Positions 10,539-22,265 are shown, numbered from the stretch's first letter. The stretch is 64,000 nt of DNA from Orychophragmus violaceus (GCA_030180135.1 CM058230.1:26062067-26126066), one strand, 5' to 3'. The notes: generated by a model not told the origin, from the letters alone. Translations and numbers: made by a program.

Positions 10539-11230
10539 TATGAAAGAGAAAGAACGATTAAGATTTCTTTGAATGAGATAATATTTTCTTAATATTCAAA
10601 ATGTAAACGATTACAACGATTGTATAGAACATAAAGATCAATTTAGAACTTCAGTAATCCTTATCTAAATTAATTTTCACAAATATTTTGAAGGGAATCA
10701 AATCTGTTAGCAGTCGGGAGGGTCTCCATTTCTGTCGACTTCTTCACCTTAACGTTTGTGGCAGGTACAAAGGAGGAAGGCTGATTGGGTTTTCTGATGT
10801 GAAGATTGGGCTTCTGATCACTTGTTATTGGGCCTTTGCTTTTTGTATCCAGGCTTGACTTAACGGGTTGACTCACAGTAATCTATACCTTTAAATGAGA
10901 AGTAATTTTGGGCGATTGTTGATATGTCGTTACGAGGGAGCTCTAGAGGAGGATAATGATGATGTGGAAATGTGATGTGGCAAGGCCAAAATTAATTAAA
11001 AGGGTTCGAAGTTCTAATTTATTTACGAGAATGCCATCACCCGAGTATTATTCATACAATTAATTCATTTCCTAAAACAAAATGCACAATATCTTTCCGA
11101 ATATCTTACTAGTTCGAGTTTGGAAAAAAAAAGATATTCTAGGGCATATACCAAGCGTTCGAGAGAAGTCTTTGAAATCCTATATAAGGTGAGCTTGGGC
11201 TGGCCTAGAAACACAATCGTTTGCATCTTC
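10539..11230. other. Copia A 5' LTR start, then non-genic DNA
   Basis: The LTR of Copia A begins at about 10539 with TATGAAAGAG. Its outer end cannot be fixed because no second copy is present. A minus-strand open frame at 10670-10876 (rich in Lys, Pro and Ser) shows no domain that I recognise. The remainder is AT-rich. Confidence 0.4.
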
Positions 11231-11324
11231 CATGTTTTCAAGAAGCTTTCTTTTTTTTCTCATTGGCCATGGAAGTTTTCTTCAGGATCATCAAAAGTTT
11301 GGTCAAATGATTTGTCGTCATTTC

Positions 11325-12140
11325 TATTACTTTCTTCTTTTTATCGATTTTGAAAATGATTTCTACGTTTTTGGTTTTAATTCTGTTGTGTTCGTTTGGT
11401 CCCATGAAAGAAGAAGTTCGTTTATCACAAAGCTAAGATCTAATGATGTGATGTGAACTAACAAAGGTTTTAGATTTTATATAAAAAGGAGTGTTAGATC
11501 TAAAATTCTGATTGAATGTTGTTGCCAAGACGTAATTAGTTCACATCACATGACCCGTTTGTCCCAATGAGCCTATAGTCCGAATAATTGCTCTCTACTA
11601 CTAGAGATAAGGATTTGGTGGTAAATAATGGATTTGGTGGTAAATAATGGATTTGGTGAATACTTTTTGAGTATTATATGAGGTTCAGTCCCGATAGTCC
11701 GAATAAAGCCTGATCAAATACTCTTTTTCGTAAATACTCTATACCTTTCTTCTTCTTATCAATTTTAAAAGGATTTAGATTTTTTTTTAATTCTGTTTTG
11801 TTCGTTTGGTCCCATGAAAGAAGAAGCTCGGTAATGACAAAGCTAAGGTCAAATGATGTAATGTGAACTAACATACGTTTGAGATTTTGTATAAAAAGGA
11901 GTGTGAGAACTAAAAGTCCGATTGATGGTATTTGTCAAGACGTTGTAAGTTCACATCACATGTCCCGGTTGACCTAATGAGCCTATAGCTTAGAATATGC
12001 TTTTTCTATTACTATAAACATTGATTTGGTGGTAATCAATTGATATGGTAAATACTCTTTTGAGTATCATATGAGATTCAGTCCCAATAGTCCAATTAAG
12101 GCCTGATCAAATTCTCTTTTGGTAAATACTCTCTTATTTT
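11325..12140. repeat. Imperfect tandem duplication, period about 410 bp
   Basis: Two copies, about 11325-11734 and 11735-12140. Shared landmarks include TTCGTTTGGTCCCATGAAAG at 11391 and 11801, GTTCACATCACATG, and the TCAGTCCC...AGTCC block. The second copy is clearly diverged, with many substitutions and small gaps. No coding function is evident; the A+T-rich open frames within it are not conserved between copies. Confidence 0.8.
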
Positions 12141-12150
12141 TCCAGTCCAT

Positions 12151-13075
12151 GGTAGTATTCTTCTGAATCAATATAAGTTTAATCAAATGATAAGGTATAA
12201 ATCCTAATATTATCTTATTTGGACTATGAAAACCTATTTATGGTTTTGGTTCGAAATATGGTTTACAATAATTTGTACACAACCCTTGATGTAGACTCTC
12301 CAGATTTTGACAATATTGCAAGTTAAACATCTTTCTATATCGGTTTGAGAATAAACTAGAAAATATATGGAGAAACTGAATATCTTAACAAATTTCTTAT
12401 TATGTAAACAAATTATTGATATGTCAACGTATAAAAAGGAATAAATTGAAAAAAGTAAAAGATATTGTTTATTTGGATAGATGTCTATAAAATGAATAAA
12501 TTTGAAAAAGTGTGACAATATTTTACATTCCGAGTAAGTCTATTGTTAAACAAAATATCCTAATTAAATCTAACAAAATATTGTTCGTTAGGTTAATAAT
12601 GAGATAATAATGGTAGTATTCTTCCGAATCAATATAAGTTTAATCAAATGATACGGTTTAAATCCTATTATTATCTTATTTGGAGTATGAAAACGTATTT
12701 ATGGTTTTGGTTCGAAATTTGGTTTACAATAATTATTACACAACCCTTGATGTACACGCTCCAGATTTTGACAATATGCAAGTTAAACATCATTCTATAT
12801 AAGTTTGAGAATAAACTAGAAAATATATGGAGAAACTGAATATCTTAACAAATTTCATATTATGTAAAAAATTATTGATATGCCAACGTATAAAAAGGAA
12901 TAAATTGAAAAAGTAAAAGATATTGTGTATTTCGATAGATGTCTATAAAATGAATAAATTTGAAAAAGTGCGGCAATATTTTACATTTCGAGTAAGTCTA
13001 TTGTTAAACAAAATATCCTAATCAAATCTAATAAAATATTGTCTACTAGATTAATAATGAGATAATAATTGTAGT
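12151..13075. repeat. Tandem duplication, period 461 bp
   Basis: Two well-preserved copies, 12151-12611 and 12612-about 13075, each starting GGTAGTATTCTTC. They share long identical runs and look younger than the adjacent 410-bp pair. The content is A+T-rich and non-coding; the open frames inside it are shadows. Confidence 0.88.
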
Positions 13076-13539
13076 TTTCTGATTTAGCAATAATTTAGAT
13101 TGACAACTTAAATATTGGATTATACCATATATTTGTATAACTTTAACATTTTAACAAAAAACATAAATACCTATAATTTTACATAATAAAATCTGAACAT
13201 GAATTATTCTGTTTACATGTTTAAGATATGATTATTGTTCACAAAGTAAGAGAATATTCTACATTCATATAAATCTTTTGATTGTACATATCCTAACTAA
13301 ATGTAACGATTGAGTTTACAAACTTAACCAATAATATATCCTAAAAATATAAAATATATGACAATTTCCAAATATAATATAGAGCTTCCACCTTTTCAAC
13401 ACACAAACAGTTAATTCGGCCCGTTATTCTCTTAAACCTACTTCTAACCTTCTATATATATACGGGGTATTTTATTCAGTAGAAAACATTTGAAACGATT
13501 TCTGCAGCAAAAATGTCGATTTTTTCAAAAAGAAAACAA
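13076..13539. other. AT-rich non-coding stretch upstream of RPA-like pseudogene
   Basis: No gene is seen. TATATATA at about 13454-13461, roughly 85 bases upstream of the first recognisable coding exon, could be the old promoter of the RPA-like gene, with an ATG at 13513. Confidence 0.35.
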
Positions 13540-14453
13540 AACAGGTTACTATCAAAGAAATTGTTCCCGCTTCTTTGGAGAAATACAAGACTAATGTGAA
13601 GATACTTTATTCATGGAGGGTTGCTTTTTTCAATGTTTTGAAAGCGATTGAGATGGTTTTAGTTGACTCTGAGGTATTATTCTTAGTTACTAAAATCTTA
13701 TTTTAAACATCAAGTTTTTTTGTAACGATTGAACATTTTGAAATTGTTACGCATTTATATTCGTATATATGATATACTAACTTTAGTTTTTTAAACCTCG
13801 ATAATCAGGGTACAAGAATACATGCAACTCTCGATTAGGACATGACAAGGAAATTTGGCCAAACGTTGTTTGAAGATGAGGCAATTTGTATTGAAAGATT
13901 TTGATATGTTACATATTGAGATGAATATAAGACTAATCATCTGCCTTTTAAAATGACGTTTACAAATCAGACCAAAATCACATTATGTGAGGACTTTCTT
14001 GAAGAGGTGCAAGAGAAGTATTTTCTTGGTTTTGATGAGATTCATGCTGGGGATTTTGAGAAAAATGTCTTGATCGGTTTGTTATCTTTAACATGTTTAA
14101 TTTTTTTTTTAAAGTTAGTTTTCTATTTATACATTATTTTTAACAATTGTTTGCAGATGTGATTGGTCAAATCGTTGCTTTATGGTCGCTAGATAATTTC
14201 AAAAAAACAAAATGGAATGAGCACAAAAAGATTAAACCTTGAGCTGAGAAACAATTCGTAAGTGTACATATATTATGTTTTATATTATTTTTAAAACATT
14301 TATTCATATAATGTATCTCATTGATTTGCAGAGATTTGCGTTGAAAGTGTACACTGTGGGGTGAATATGCTCAACAAGTGTTCGATTTCAATGCAAATAA
14401 TGAAGGAGGTGAGATCATCTTTTTCATGATGTTTGCAAGTTGCAAATCTTATC
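13540..14453 (+). pseudogene. Replication protein A-like (DUF223, OB-fold) pseudogene 1
   Basis: Exon-like pieces with proper splice signals can be followed. They are 13540-13673 (KYKTNVKILYSWRVAF, AIEMVLVDSE), 13809-14076 (GTRIHATLD, then an in-frame stop, then TNHLPFKMTF and EVQEKYFLGFDEIHAGDFEKNVLI), 14157-14257 (DVIGQIVALWSLDNF) and 14332-about 14453 (WGEYAQQVFDFNANNEGGEII). The series matches the plant RPA1-like/DUF223 single-strand DNA-binding family that is expanded in Brassicaceae. Several stops (after ATLD, and in the third and fourth pieces) and a frame change show that it is dead. Confidence 0.75.
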
Positions 14454-15093
14454 AAGGTCAATTATCCGCGGTTTAATATTTATATTTTTTGTTTATATTT
14501 ATTTAATTTAGATCTAAATATTTTGGTATACTAATCATGTCTTCTTTTAAAACAAAGATGAATAAGTGTTTTTACTATTTTATTTGGTTTTAAATTTTCT
14601 CAAATAAAATTATAGAACAAAATACTGTAATGCAAATTTATTCATAATCGGGGCCATTGAAGAAATCAGATGTCAATATTACATGTTCTTAATGTTGTTT
14701 GTAAAATAATATATAACGATCACTGTATAACGATATATGTATAGATATCATTTATGTATTCATTTGTTATAGTACATATAATTATATATAATCAAATTAT
14801 GTAACGTTTAAATTTATGTATTAATCAATTTCTAGAAACATAAAAATACATGTAAAACATCTATACCCATTAAAATAGCCTAGAATATATGTATAGTTAT
14901 GGATATAAATATTCATTTAGATACATTAATATTTACTAAAAAAATGTATTTCTAAAATTTCTCAATAGACTTTCCTATATCAGATATTCTGTTATATATT
15001 CATTTATAAACCAAAAAATCGTTTCTTAGAGATGAGGAAATATTCCATAATATATTAATAGTTTACCTTACTAACTTAGATCTAAATCAATGG

Positions 15094-15132
<39 letters not shown>

Positions 15133-15259
15133 GTAATTTGCAAATCACAACTATGATATGATGGATTCAAAAGGTCTAGACGTTTTTAATAACGGAGAAT
15201 AAACAAATATTTCTGATTTACAGTGTGTTTTAGATAAATAGCGAATCAAAGCTCGAATT
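14454..15259. other. AT-rich spacer between RPA-like pseudogenes
   Basis: No coding region. It holds a pure (AT)n microsatellite at about 15096-15129. Otherwise it is A+T-rich unique-looking sequence. Confidence 0.6.
15096..15129. repeat. (AT)n microsatellite
   Basis: About 17 uninterrupted AT dinucleotides. Confidence 0.95.
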
Positions 15260-16094
15260 CTTATAAAGTGGAACAAGTTTATTTCCCCATCCATTCCAAC
15301 CATCGATCTCATATTGGTAGACGAACGGGTTAGTATTCAAATTTCCATTACTAATCTATATTCAACTCTTAGAACTCAGTGGACGCTGCTTTGTGTAACA
15401 CATCTTTATTCTTATAAAATTTCCTTGCAGGGTTCTAAAATTCATGGAATAATTCCTAAGAAATTATGGCAACCATCTTGGACGAGAATTATTATCGAGG
15501 ATACTATAGTTATCATTCAAACGTTTAAAGGTTCATTTTTGTACGAATTATCTTCGCGAAACACCTCATCCTCGGGAAATTTTGTTTACTGAGGAAACAT
15601 GGCTGGTGAGGGTTGCCGGTGGGGTTGATAGTTTTTTCTTTCATTTTGTTCCATTCACTAAAATTTTCATGGGCGAACACAAAATTAATACAAGTCTTGG
15701 TAAGTTTATTTTCAATGTTTATTTTTACAACTATCATTCTTTTATTAATTCATACTGAATTATAAATTTTTGTAATTTTTTGGGTTAGATGTCTTCGGAA
15801 GAGTTATTAATGTTGGTGCTCTCCAACGATGGTACCTTCCATCAGATTTTTCTTGGAAAAAATATTCATTTTGATTTGATGGATAGCAGGTTAGATACAT
15901 AAGTGCTTATTTTATATGTTAATAGAGTATACAACATTTTAATGTTGTGTTGCGGATATTATATTCTAATATCTATATCATGACATTGATTGCAGAGGTG
16001 ATATTTTATCGTGCAAACTGACTGATACGTATGCACGTGATTTTGCTACCGAATTTCGATCAATTGGTCTAAGTGCAACCATGATTTTCCAGTA
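15260..16094 (+). pseudogene. Replication protein A-like (DUF223, OB-fold) pseudogene 2
   Basis: Recognisable pieces are TIDLILVDER ending at a GT donor (15328/15329); an acceptor at 15430 followed by GSKIHGIIPKKLWQPSW; FVPFTKIFMGEHKIN before a donor near 15701; DVFGRVINVGALQRWY at about 15788-15835; IHFDLMDSR before a donor near 15890; and GDILSCKLTDTYARDFATEF at 15995-16055. The order and spacing fit the same DUF223/RPA-like family as the neighbour at 13.5 kb. Frame changes between pieces show decay. It could be the 3' half of the same ancestral gene or a tandem copy; duplicated motif order (LVDE...G.KIH appears in both) favours a copy. Confidence 0.65.
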
Positions 16095-16954
16095 ATGTGT
16101 GTCATACAATTTGTACTTCTTAGCTTGCATAAAGGTAATTACTCGATGAATTATTATAACAAATATTTTAAAATAACAAATTATAGAAGCCTCCATAACT
16201 CGGTTTATATATGTTGACATTTGTGTATAGGCGAGTACATTTGTGAACAAGCTCACTGGTCAAGAATATTTATAGATCCTCAAGATGTCCATGTTCAAGG
16301 AATGAAGATTGCAATTATTAACAAGAATATTTAGTATTCTAAAGTATATATCTACAGATAGAATATTCTTTTCAATAGTTTGAATTATTGGTAAGTAAGT
16401 TAAGCGATTTTATTAAGAATATTCTTAGCTATATTGTCATCTGTTGTTCGGACCAAATTGTTGTTCGATTTTATTTAAGAATATTCTTAGCTATTGTCAT
16501 CTGTTTTATTCATCCGCAAAAATTGATATTACAAGTCGACTAAATAAATTTTCTTAGCTATTATCCTTCGTTTAGAAATTGCTTAGTTATTTTCCTGCGT
16601 TTTATTTATCCTAAAATATTGATATTACAAGTCGGACTAATCAATATTCTAAACTCAAAATAATTTCTTCAAACAAGTTCGACCAACCGAAGCTTGACTT
16701 GTGATATCAGTTTCTTTCCGCCAGAAACCGAACCTCTTTCTCGATAGACGATTTGTAGTCTTTACCCAGTCAGACAACGATGAGATAGATTGTTATGAGA
16801 TCAACACTGAAACCAACGTTCTACTTAAAATAAGTGAACTCAGAGGATCGATCTCAAACAATCATCTCGCAGCCGACTTGCCTTTCTTGAAAGATAATTT
16901 CGTATGTCGTCCTTGCAAGACTTTTCCCTGATAGTTAGCTGCACAGATGGGAAC
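16095..16954. other. Non-genic stretch with a gene scrap at its end
   Basis: The stretch is AT-rich, with a partial duplication around TTCTTAGCTAT...GTCATCTGTT (about 16421 and 16487). A plus-strand frame at 16701-16931 (RFVVFTQSDNDEIDCYEIN, TNVLLKISELRG) looks like a piece of a plant protein, but I do not recognise the family. Related words recur at 25318-25450 on the far side of the gypsy element. Confidence 0.4.
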
Positions 16955-18473
16955 TGTAGCATCCCAGATCCTCGATAGGATCGGGAAGACGGACCATGGA
17001 ACCAGAACAAGAGCAAACGGTCAAGGATGATATACGGGAAGTGTTCTATGGTCAGAAAAGCAGCTAAGATCAGCTTAGAAGAGCTTGGCCGAGTAAGGAA
17101 GGAGCTGGATATGAAGTATTCAGCTAGACTGAGCTGGATGGTCAACTAGGTCAGCTGGGGCGACTGACACTCAGCTCAACTCATCTAACGGGAGTGTTGA
17201 GTGTTCAGGTAAGCTGGTGGGCTGGGTCAGCTAGTGTCACTAGCTGACCAGGCGGTTATGGGCCAAGGGTGGCAAATGGAAAGGCACCCATTCGCTTATG
17301 CCTTTCACATCCTTTGGCCTTGGAGGTTTTTAGGGCCTTCTTGGCCTATAAATACCACGCTATCAGCCTCATTTTCGCACGCCTTTGGCACCATTTTCAT
17401 ACAAAGAAACTCAGAAACAAATCGAGATTCAAGTGAGCTTGAAGGCCAGGAAGATCAGAAAGAATTGTTGGCCGGAAACTTTAGAAGTTTAGCCTGCGGT
17501 TTGAGAGTAAAGGACGGGCGGTTCAGGCGATTGTTCAAGAGGAATATTGGATCAGGAAACTGGATCCAAGTGCTTCCAAGGACCCAGGCAAAACGACTGC
17601 AACCCCCAAGGTGCGTGATCGGTTCGCGGCCGATCATCGACCACGGCCTGGGTGTGCGGTCGATGCATCTAAGGCCGATTGGCCGATCTCTCTCTCTCTT
17701 CTCTTTCTTATACTCTAGCGGTTTAAATATAAAGGGAGATATGTGTTAAGTTGTATATTCGGTTAAGGATAAACTCATTCTGATCAGGTCGCATGATCGG
17801 CTAGGATAGTCGCTAATCCCGCAATCCGAGTCGCTATGGTCGAACCGTCGGGACGGTTTCCTACGAACAGACGCATCCGTTCGAGGATCAAGATGCGGTA
17901 GCGTCTACGATCCGAACGGACACGAATGAACGATCGCGGTAGGGTCGTCTAGCGATCACGGATAGCGCATAGGACGAACGCGGACGCACGCGGATGGGAC
18001 ATGGTCGTGGTCCGGCGAGGACATGATCGATTCCAATTCATGTGCGGCCTTCGGTCTTAGTGGAATTGAGACATAGTGGTTTAAGTGGGAGAACATATAG
18101 AAATACTTGGATTCATTTAGGTTGTTGGATTTCATTAAGTTACGATTCTTATATGTTTATATGTTTTCAGGATCTGAGGTTGATCGTAATAAGGATCGGG
18201 CTTAGGCGTGCGGAACCAAGACCTAGACGGACGTGTGTGTGTGTTAGAACTGAATAGATAGGACTAAATACTTTTTATAGCATAATGACTTGAACTACAT
18301 TGTATCAGTACCTTTGGTTTGATTAATAAAATATCCAGTTTGCCTTATCAAATATGTCTTATAATTGTTAGTTTAAGGAACCAGAATTTATACAAGGAAA
18401 AATTTTAGACTTAGTTCAATGCTAAGGTGATGGTGAACATCATCCGGCCTAGTGGCCGGGTCTGGGCGTTACA
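16955..18473 (+). repeat. 5' LTR of the gypsy element
   Basis: It begins TGTAGCATCCCAGATCC and ends TGGGCGTTACA. Relative to the 3' LTR it lacks about 110 bp near 17785, where the partner has an extra GC-rich segment. It also has small indels around 17960. Confidence 0.92.
17347..17354 (+). promoter_or_regulatory. TATA box of the gypsy 5' LTR
   Basis: TATAAATA, conserved in the other LTR at 24083-24090. It is the likely core promoter for the genomic RNA. Confidence 0.65.
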
Positions 18474-18476
18474 AGT

Positions 18477-18488
18477 TGGTATCAGAGC
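18477..18488 (+). other. Primer-binding site of the gypsy element
   Basis: TGGTATCAGAGC, complementary to initiator Met tRNA, three bases after the 5' LTR end. Confidence 0.92.
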
Positions 18489-18613
18489 AGAGTTGATTCT
18501 AGGACAGTTCTGGGATAGGGCTACACCACACGTCCAAGGTCGCGTGTTCCGTGCTAGTTGTTGGGTAGATTTGCTTAGTCTTGAAGGTTAAACGTTAGGG
18601 TAGACTAACTTGT

Positions 18614-20014
18614 TTGAATCTTCAGGGTGGGAGAAGCAAATATGAAAGAAGTAAGAAAGACAAGGATAAGGAGCCGATTGGTACTGATGTGTTCCACCGG
18701 GGGCAACCAGACCTGTGGTTGCTCAGGCCGTTACACAACCTACTATTCCACCTATCCAAGTCAGAATTGGGGTGGAAGACCCAAACGATCTTGACCGGGT
18801 AGAAGTAGAGGATGTGGGCGAGTCCTCACATGCGGCCCAGGATGGGGACGTGAATGTGGGTGCTGATGGAATGGACGTGGAGGTTCAACCGAACATTGTT
18901 CCTAGCGTCGGAGAGATGTGGAACATGATTAAAGCGGTGATGGACCAGCTGAACGTTCTGGCTCAGAACGCTCCACCAGTGCAATGGCCAGCTAGTGATC
19001 AGACCAGGACCCGTGTTCCCATAACCGAGAACAATGGTCATGTGGACGATCAGGATGAGGTGTTTGAGTTAGGGCCGCCTCCGATCAGAATAGCCCGGAA
19101 GGTGGACTACTTAAGCATACTGGGTCACATCACTAAGCTCGGCACCAAGCACTTTAGCGGAAGCACGGATCCAGTCGAGGCAGATGAGTGAAGGATTTGT
19201 TTGATCAGGAACTTCAAATCCACTCGTTTCCCGGAGGATTACCAGAAGGACATTTCGGTTCACTTTCCGGAGGGTGACGCACACAACTGGTGGCTTGCGG
19301 TCGACAGGCGCACCAGGGGAAGTATCATTTCATTTGATGATTTTGAGTCTGAATTCAACCGGAAATAATTTCCGGCCAAGGCTTGGGACAGATTTGAGGG
19401 TCAGTATCTGAACTTGACTCAAGGTTGTCGAACGGTACGTGAGTATGAGGCAGAGTTTGACCGGCTCAGGAATTATGTGGGAGAGCTAGAGGATGAGCCG
19501 GCACGTGTGCGACGTTTCCTCCGTGGATTGAGGGTGGAGCTTCGTATTCAATGTTCGGTTTGCACTTTTGACTAAGTCTCTGAGCTGGTTGAACGAGCCG
19601 CAACATTAAAGACCAATTTAGCCAAGGAGAACCGGTTGAAGACTCAGTCACAAGGAAAGGTGATGGGTCAATTCGGGAGGGACCTAAAGAGGAAATGGGA
19701 CCAGGTCGATGGTCGCCAATCCTCCAATGGTCGCACCAAGTGTGCGAGGTGCGTAAGTACGGATCATGAGGTCCAAGGCTGTCCGCAGGACAAGGGCAAG
19801 GTGGCAAGTGATAACCCTAGAACCTGCTTCTACTGTGGCAAGGCTGGGAATTTCAAGAAGGATTGCCCAAAGTTGCAAGGTGGAACGCAAGGTCGTTTGG
19901 GGTTGAACCGTGAGGGTGGTAATACGGTTCAGGCAAAGGGCCAAGCCGGGGTACCTCGGGTTTATCAGCTAGTGGAGGCGTCTGGGGTGGCCAGCGACTT
20001 CAATGCGATCACTG
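18614..20014 (+). pseudogene. Gypsy gag pseudogene with zinc knuckle
   Basis: The start region near 18640 is Lys-rich (KKDKDKEPIGTDV). A frame change near 18700 leads into the frame at 18715-19191. After a TGA at 19189-19191 the retrotransposon gag core continues (HFSGSTDPVEADE, then DISVHFPEGDAHNWW, YEAEFDRLRNY), with further stops near 19366 and 19573. The CCHC knuckle CFYCGKAGNFKKDC lies at about 19830-19871 in the frame beginning at 19636. The capsid and nucleocapsid functions are lost through at least three stops. Confidence 0.85.
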
Positions 20015-20118
20015 GTACGTTCACTAACCCTACTCTATTTACTTATTTTCTTTTTCTGCAATGCACTGGTACGTTCACTAACTCTACTCTATTTACTTAT
20101 TTTCTTTTTCTGCAATGC
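20011..20118 (+). repeat. 54-bp tandem repeat, two copies
   Basis: Copies at 20011-20064 and 20065-20118 start ACTGGTACGTTCACTAAC and differ at very few positions. They are followed by looser units around ATTGGGG and TGCAATGCAT to 20250. Confidence 0.88.
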
Positions 20119-20257
20119 ATCGCATGGGGAAATTGGGGTGGCCTTTTCCTGCATAGCATAGTATTGGGTTAAAGGGTGGCGATTCCTGCTTAGCGTCGTA
20201 TTGGGGAAAAGGGGTGGCTTTTCTTGCAATGCATTGCTCGGGGGAATTGGGGGTTAG
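20015..20257 (+). other. Intron-like 243-bp insertion between gag and protease
   Basis: The coding frame upstream (…NAITG at 20014) and downstream (TYHSGVNVG from 20260) joins in frame if this segment is removed. It starts GTACGT and ends TTAG, like a plant intron. It is also flanked by a GGTAC direct repeat, so an insertion with a short target duplication is equally possible. The inside contains stops and repeated T-rich and GGGG-rich units. The length is a multiple of three. Confidence 0.6.
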
Positions 20258-22265
20258 GTACTTATCATTCTGGGGTGAATGTAGGGACCATAACCATTGG
20301 CGGTCTGGAAACACACATGCTTTTTGATTTCGGAGCCACACATAGCTTTGTGTGTCCGGAATGGATTGGAAAGAACTCGTTTCAGATGGAACGGGTGGAT
20401 GGCTTTGGAGTGGACGCGGCCGGTGGGCAGGCGATGCCTACGTTGGGATTATTCCGCGACATACCTGTCTCCATTAGAGGCGTGTGTATGCCGGTCAACC
20501 AACTCGTAGTCCAGCTCAAGCATCACGAGGTGATCTTGGGTATGGACTGGCTCGGGCGGTATCGGGCTACGCTTGAGTGCCACCGAGGACGAGTACGGTT
20601 TGAAAGACCAGAGGGACGGATCCAGTTCCAAGGAGTCAGACCGAAGATGGGAAGTTTGGTAGTCTCAGCCATCCAAGCAGAAATGATGCTGGAAAAGGGT
20701 TGTGAGGCATACCTGGCGACGATCTCCACCACGGAGGTCGGGAGTAGTATGGAGGTTGGAGAGATTCTGGTTGTGAGGGAGTTTGGGGACGTGTTCACGG
20801 CCTTGACCGGCTTACCGCCTGATAGGTCCAATCTATTTAAAATGGAGCTCGAACCCGGTACTACTCCACTCTCTAAGGCACCATATAGGATGGCTCCGGC
20901 CAAGATGGCCGAACTCAAGAAACAGTTGGAGGAACTGTTAGAGAAAGGTTTCATCCGGCCGAGTAGCTCACCTTGGGGAGCGCCAGTCCTATTTGTCAAG
21001 AAGAAGGACGGAAGATTCCTGTTGTGCATTGACCATCAAGGAATCAATAGGGTCACGGTGAAGAATAAGTCCCTCTACCCCGGATAGATGAGATGTTGGA
21101 TCAGCTTAAGGGAGCTACGGTGTTCTCCAAGATTAACTTGGCATCAGGATACCATCAGATTCCGGTTGCACCCGAGGATGTACGGAAGACGGCGTTCCGC
21201 ACACGCTATGGTCACTACGAGTTTGTGGTGATGCCATTTGGCTTGACGAATGCTCCAACTGCATTCATGAAGATGATGAATAACATCTTTCGTGATTCGC
21301 TAGACGAGTTCGTGATCATCTTCATTGATGACATACTCGTTTATTCAAAAGACCGGGAGACGCATCAGGAGCATCTTAGGAAGGTGTTGGGACGGCTGAG
21401 GGAACAGAAGCTATTTGCCAAGCTAAGCAAGTGCAGTTTCTGGCAAAGAAGCACCGGGTTCGTGGGACACATTGTGTCTGACCAAGGATTATCGGTTGAT
21501 CCAGGGAAGATCAAAGCGATCAAGGAGTGGCCTAGGCCGAGTAACGCAACCGAGGTGCGGAGTTTCCTTGGTTTGGCAGGCTACTACAGGCGGTTTGTCA
21601 AGGGCTTTGCAAGCAAATCACAAGCCATGACCAAACTAAATGGGAAGTACGTTAAGTTAGAATGGACAGACAAGGCTGAGAAGAGCTTCTCAGAGCTTAA
21701 GGACATGCTTACTCAATCACCGATCCTAGCCTTGCCAGAGAACGAGGGACCTTATGTGGTGAACACCGATGCATCAATTACGGGACTTGGTTGTGTGTTT
21801 ATGCAACAGGGAAAAGTCATTGCATATGCTTCAAAGCAATTGAAGAAGCATGAGGGCAATTACCCAACTCATCATCTGGAGATGGCCGCGGTATTATTTT
21901 CCCTAAAGATCTAGCAATCTTACCTCTACGGAGCTAAGGTTCAAATACTTACCGAACACAAGAGCTTGAAGTACATCTTCACTCAACCAGGTCTGAATTT
22001 GAAGAAACGAAGGTGGATGGAGTTCGTGGCCGACTACGATTTGGACATTTCCTACCATCCTGGGAAAGCCAATCTAGCGGCTGATGCATTGAGCCGGAAG
22101 AGGTCTGAAGTCGCAGTAGAGAAGGATGCTGAGACATTGGTTGGCATGATCGGGGCATTGCATCTCAATGCCTTTACAATGGATAAGGAACCTTTGGGTT
22201 TAGGAGCCGCAGACCAGGCAGACTTGTTAACAAGGGTTTTGTTGGCTCAGGGACAGGATGAGTAA
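20258..22265 (+). pseudogene. Gypsy protease, reverse transcriptase and RNase H
   Basis: The aspartic protease motif is LFDFGATHSFV near 20320-20350; the family has T or S in place of the F, so the catalytic triad is damaged. RT starts at about 20870 (PYRMAPAKMAELKKQLEELL, GFIRPSSSPWGAPVLFVKKK). A frameshift near 21085 (after NKSLYPG) moves to the frame 21093-21914, with GYHQIPVAPEDV, MPFGLTNAP and the FIDDIL active site (about 21323-21340). RNase H follows (VVNTDASITGLG). A TAG at 21912-21914 precedes LTEHKSLKYIF, and the domain ends in ADALSRKR at about 22100. Confidence 0.9.

Larger units (their letters stand above)
1374..10541 (-). mobile_element. Decayed Copia retrotransposon A, split by a later insertion
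   Basis: Two blocks on the minus strand belong to one Copia element. The gag, zinc-knuckle and protease-side part lies at 9381-10517. The GAG-pre-integrase and integrase part lies at 1374-2388. They are separated exactly by the Athila-derived element 2394-9375 with its GGATA duplication. A primer-binding site complementary to initiator Met tRNA lies at 10527-10538, next to the presumed 5' LTR. RT, RNase H and the 3' LTR are missing on the left. Every domain carries stops or frameshifts. Confidence 0.8.

Noticed and set aside
10670..10876. Possible LINE ORF1 fragment (TANRFDSLQN)
   Set aside because: The match is a few residues only and there is no reverse transcriptase nearby, so I did not call it.
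12234..12839. Leu/Ile/Phe-rich open frames resembling membrane proteins
   Set aside because: They are translations of A+T-rich tandem duplicated DNA and are not conserved between the two copies.
16701..16931. 76-codon frame as an intact small gene
   Set aside because: It resembles a piece of a larger plant protein, but it is short and ends near a transposon junction. I could not identify a family.
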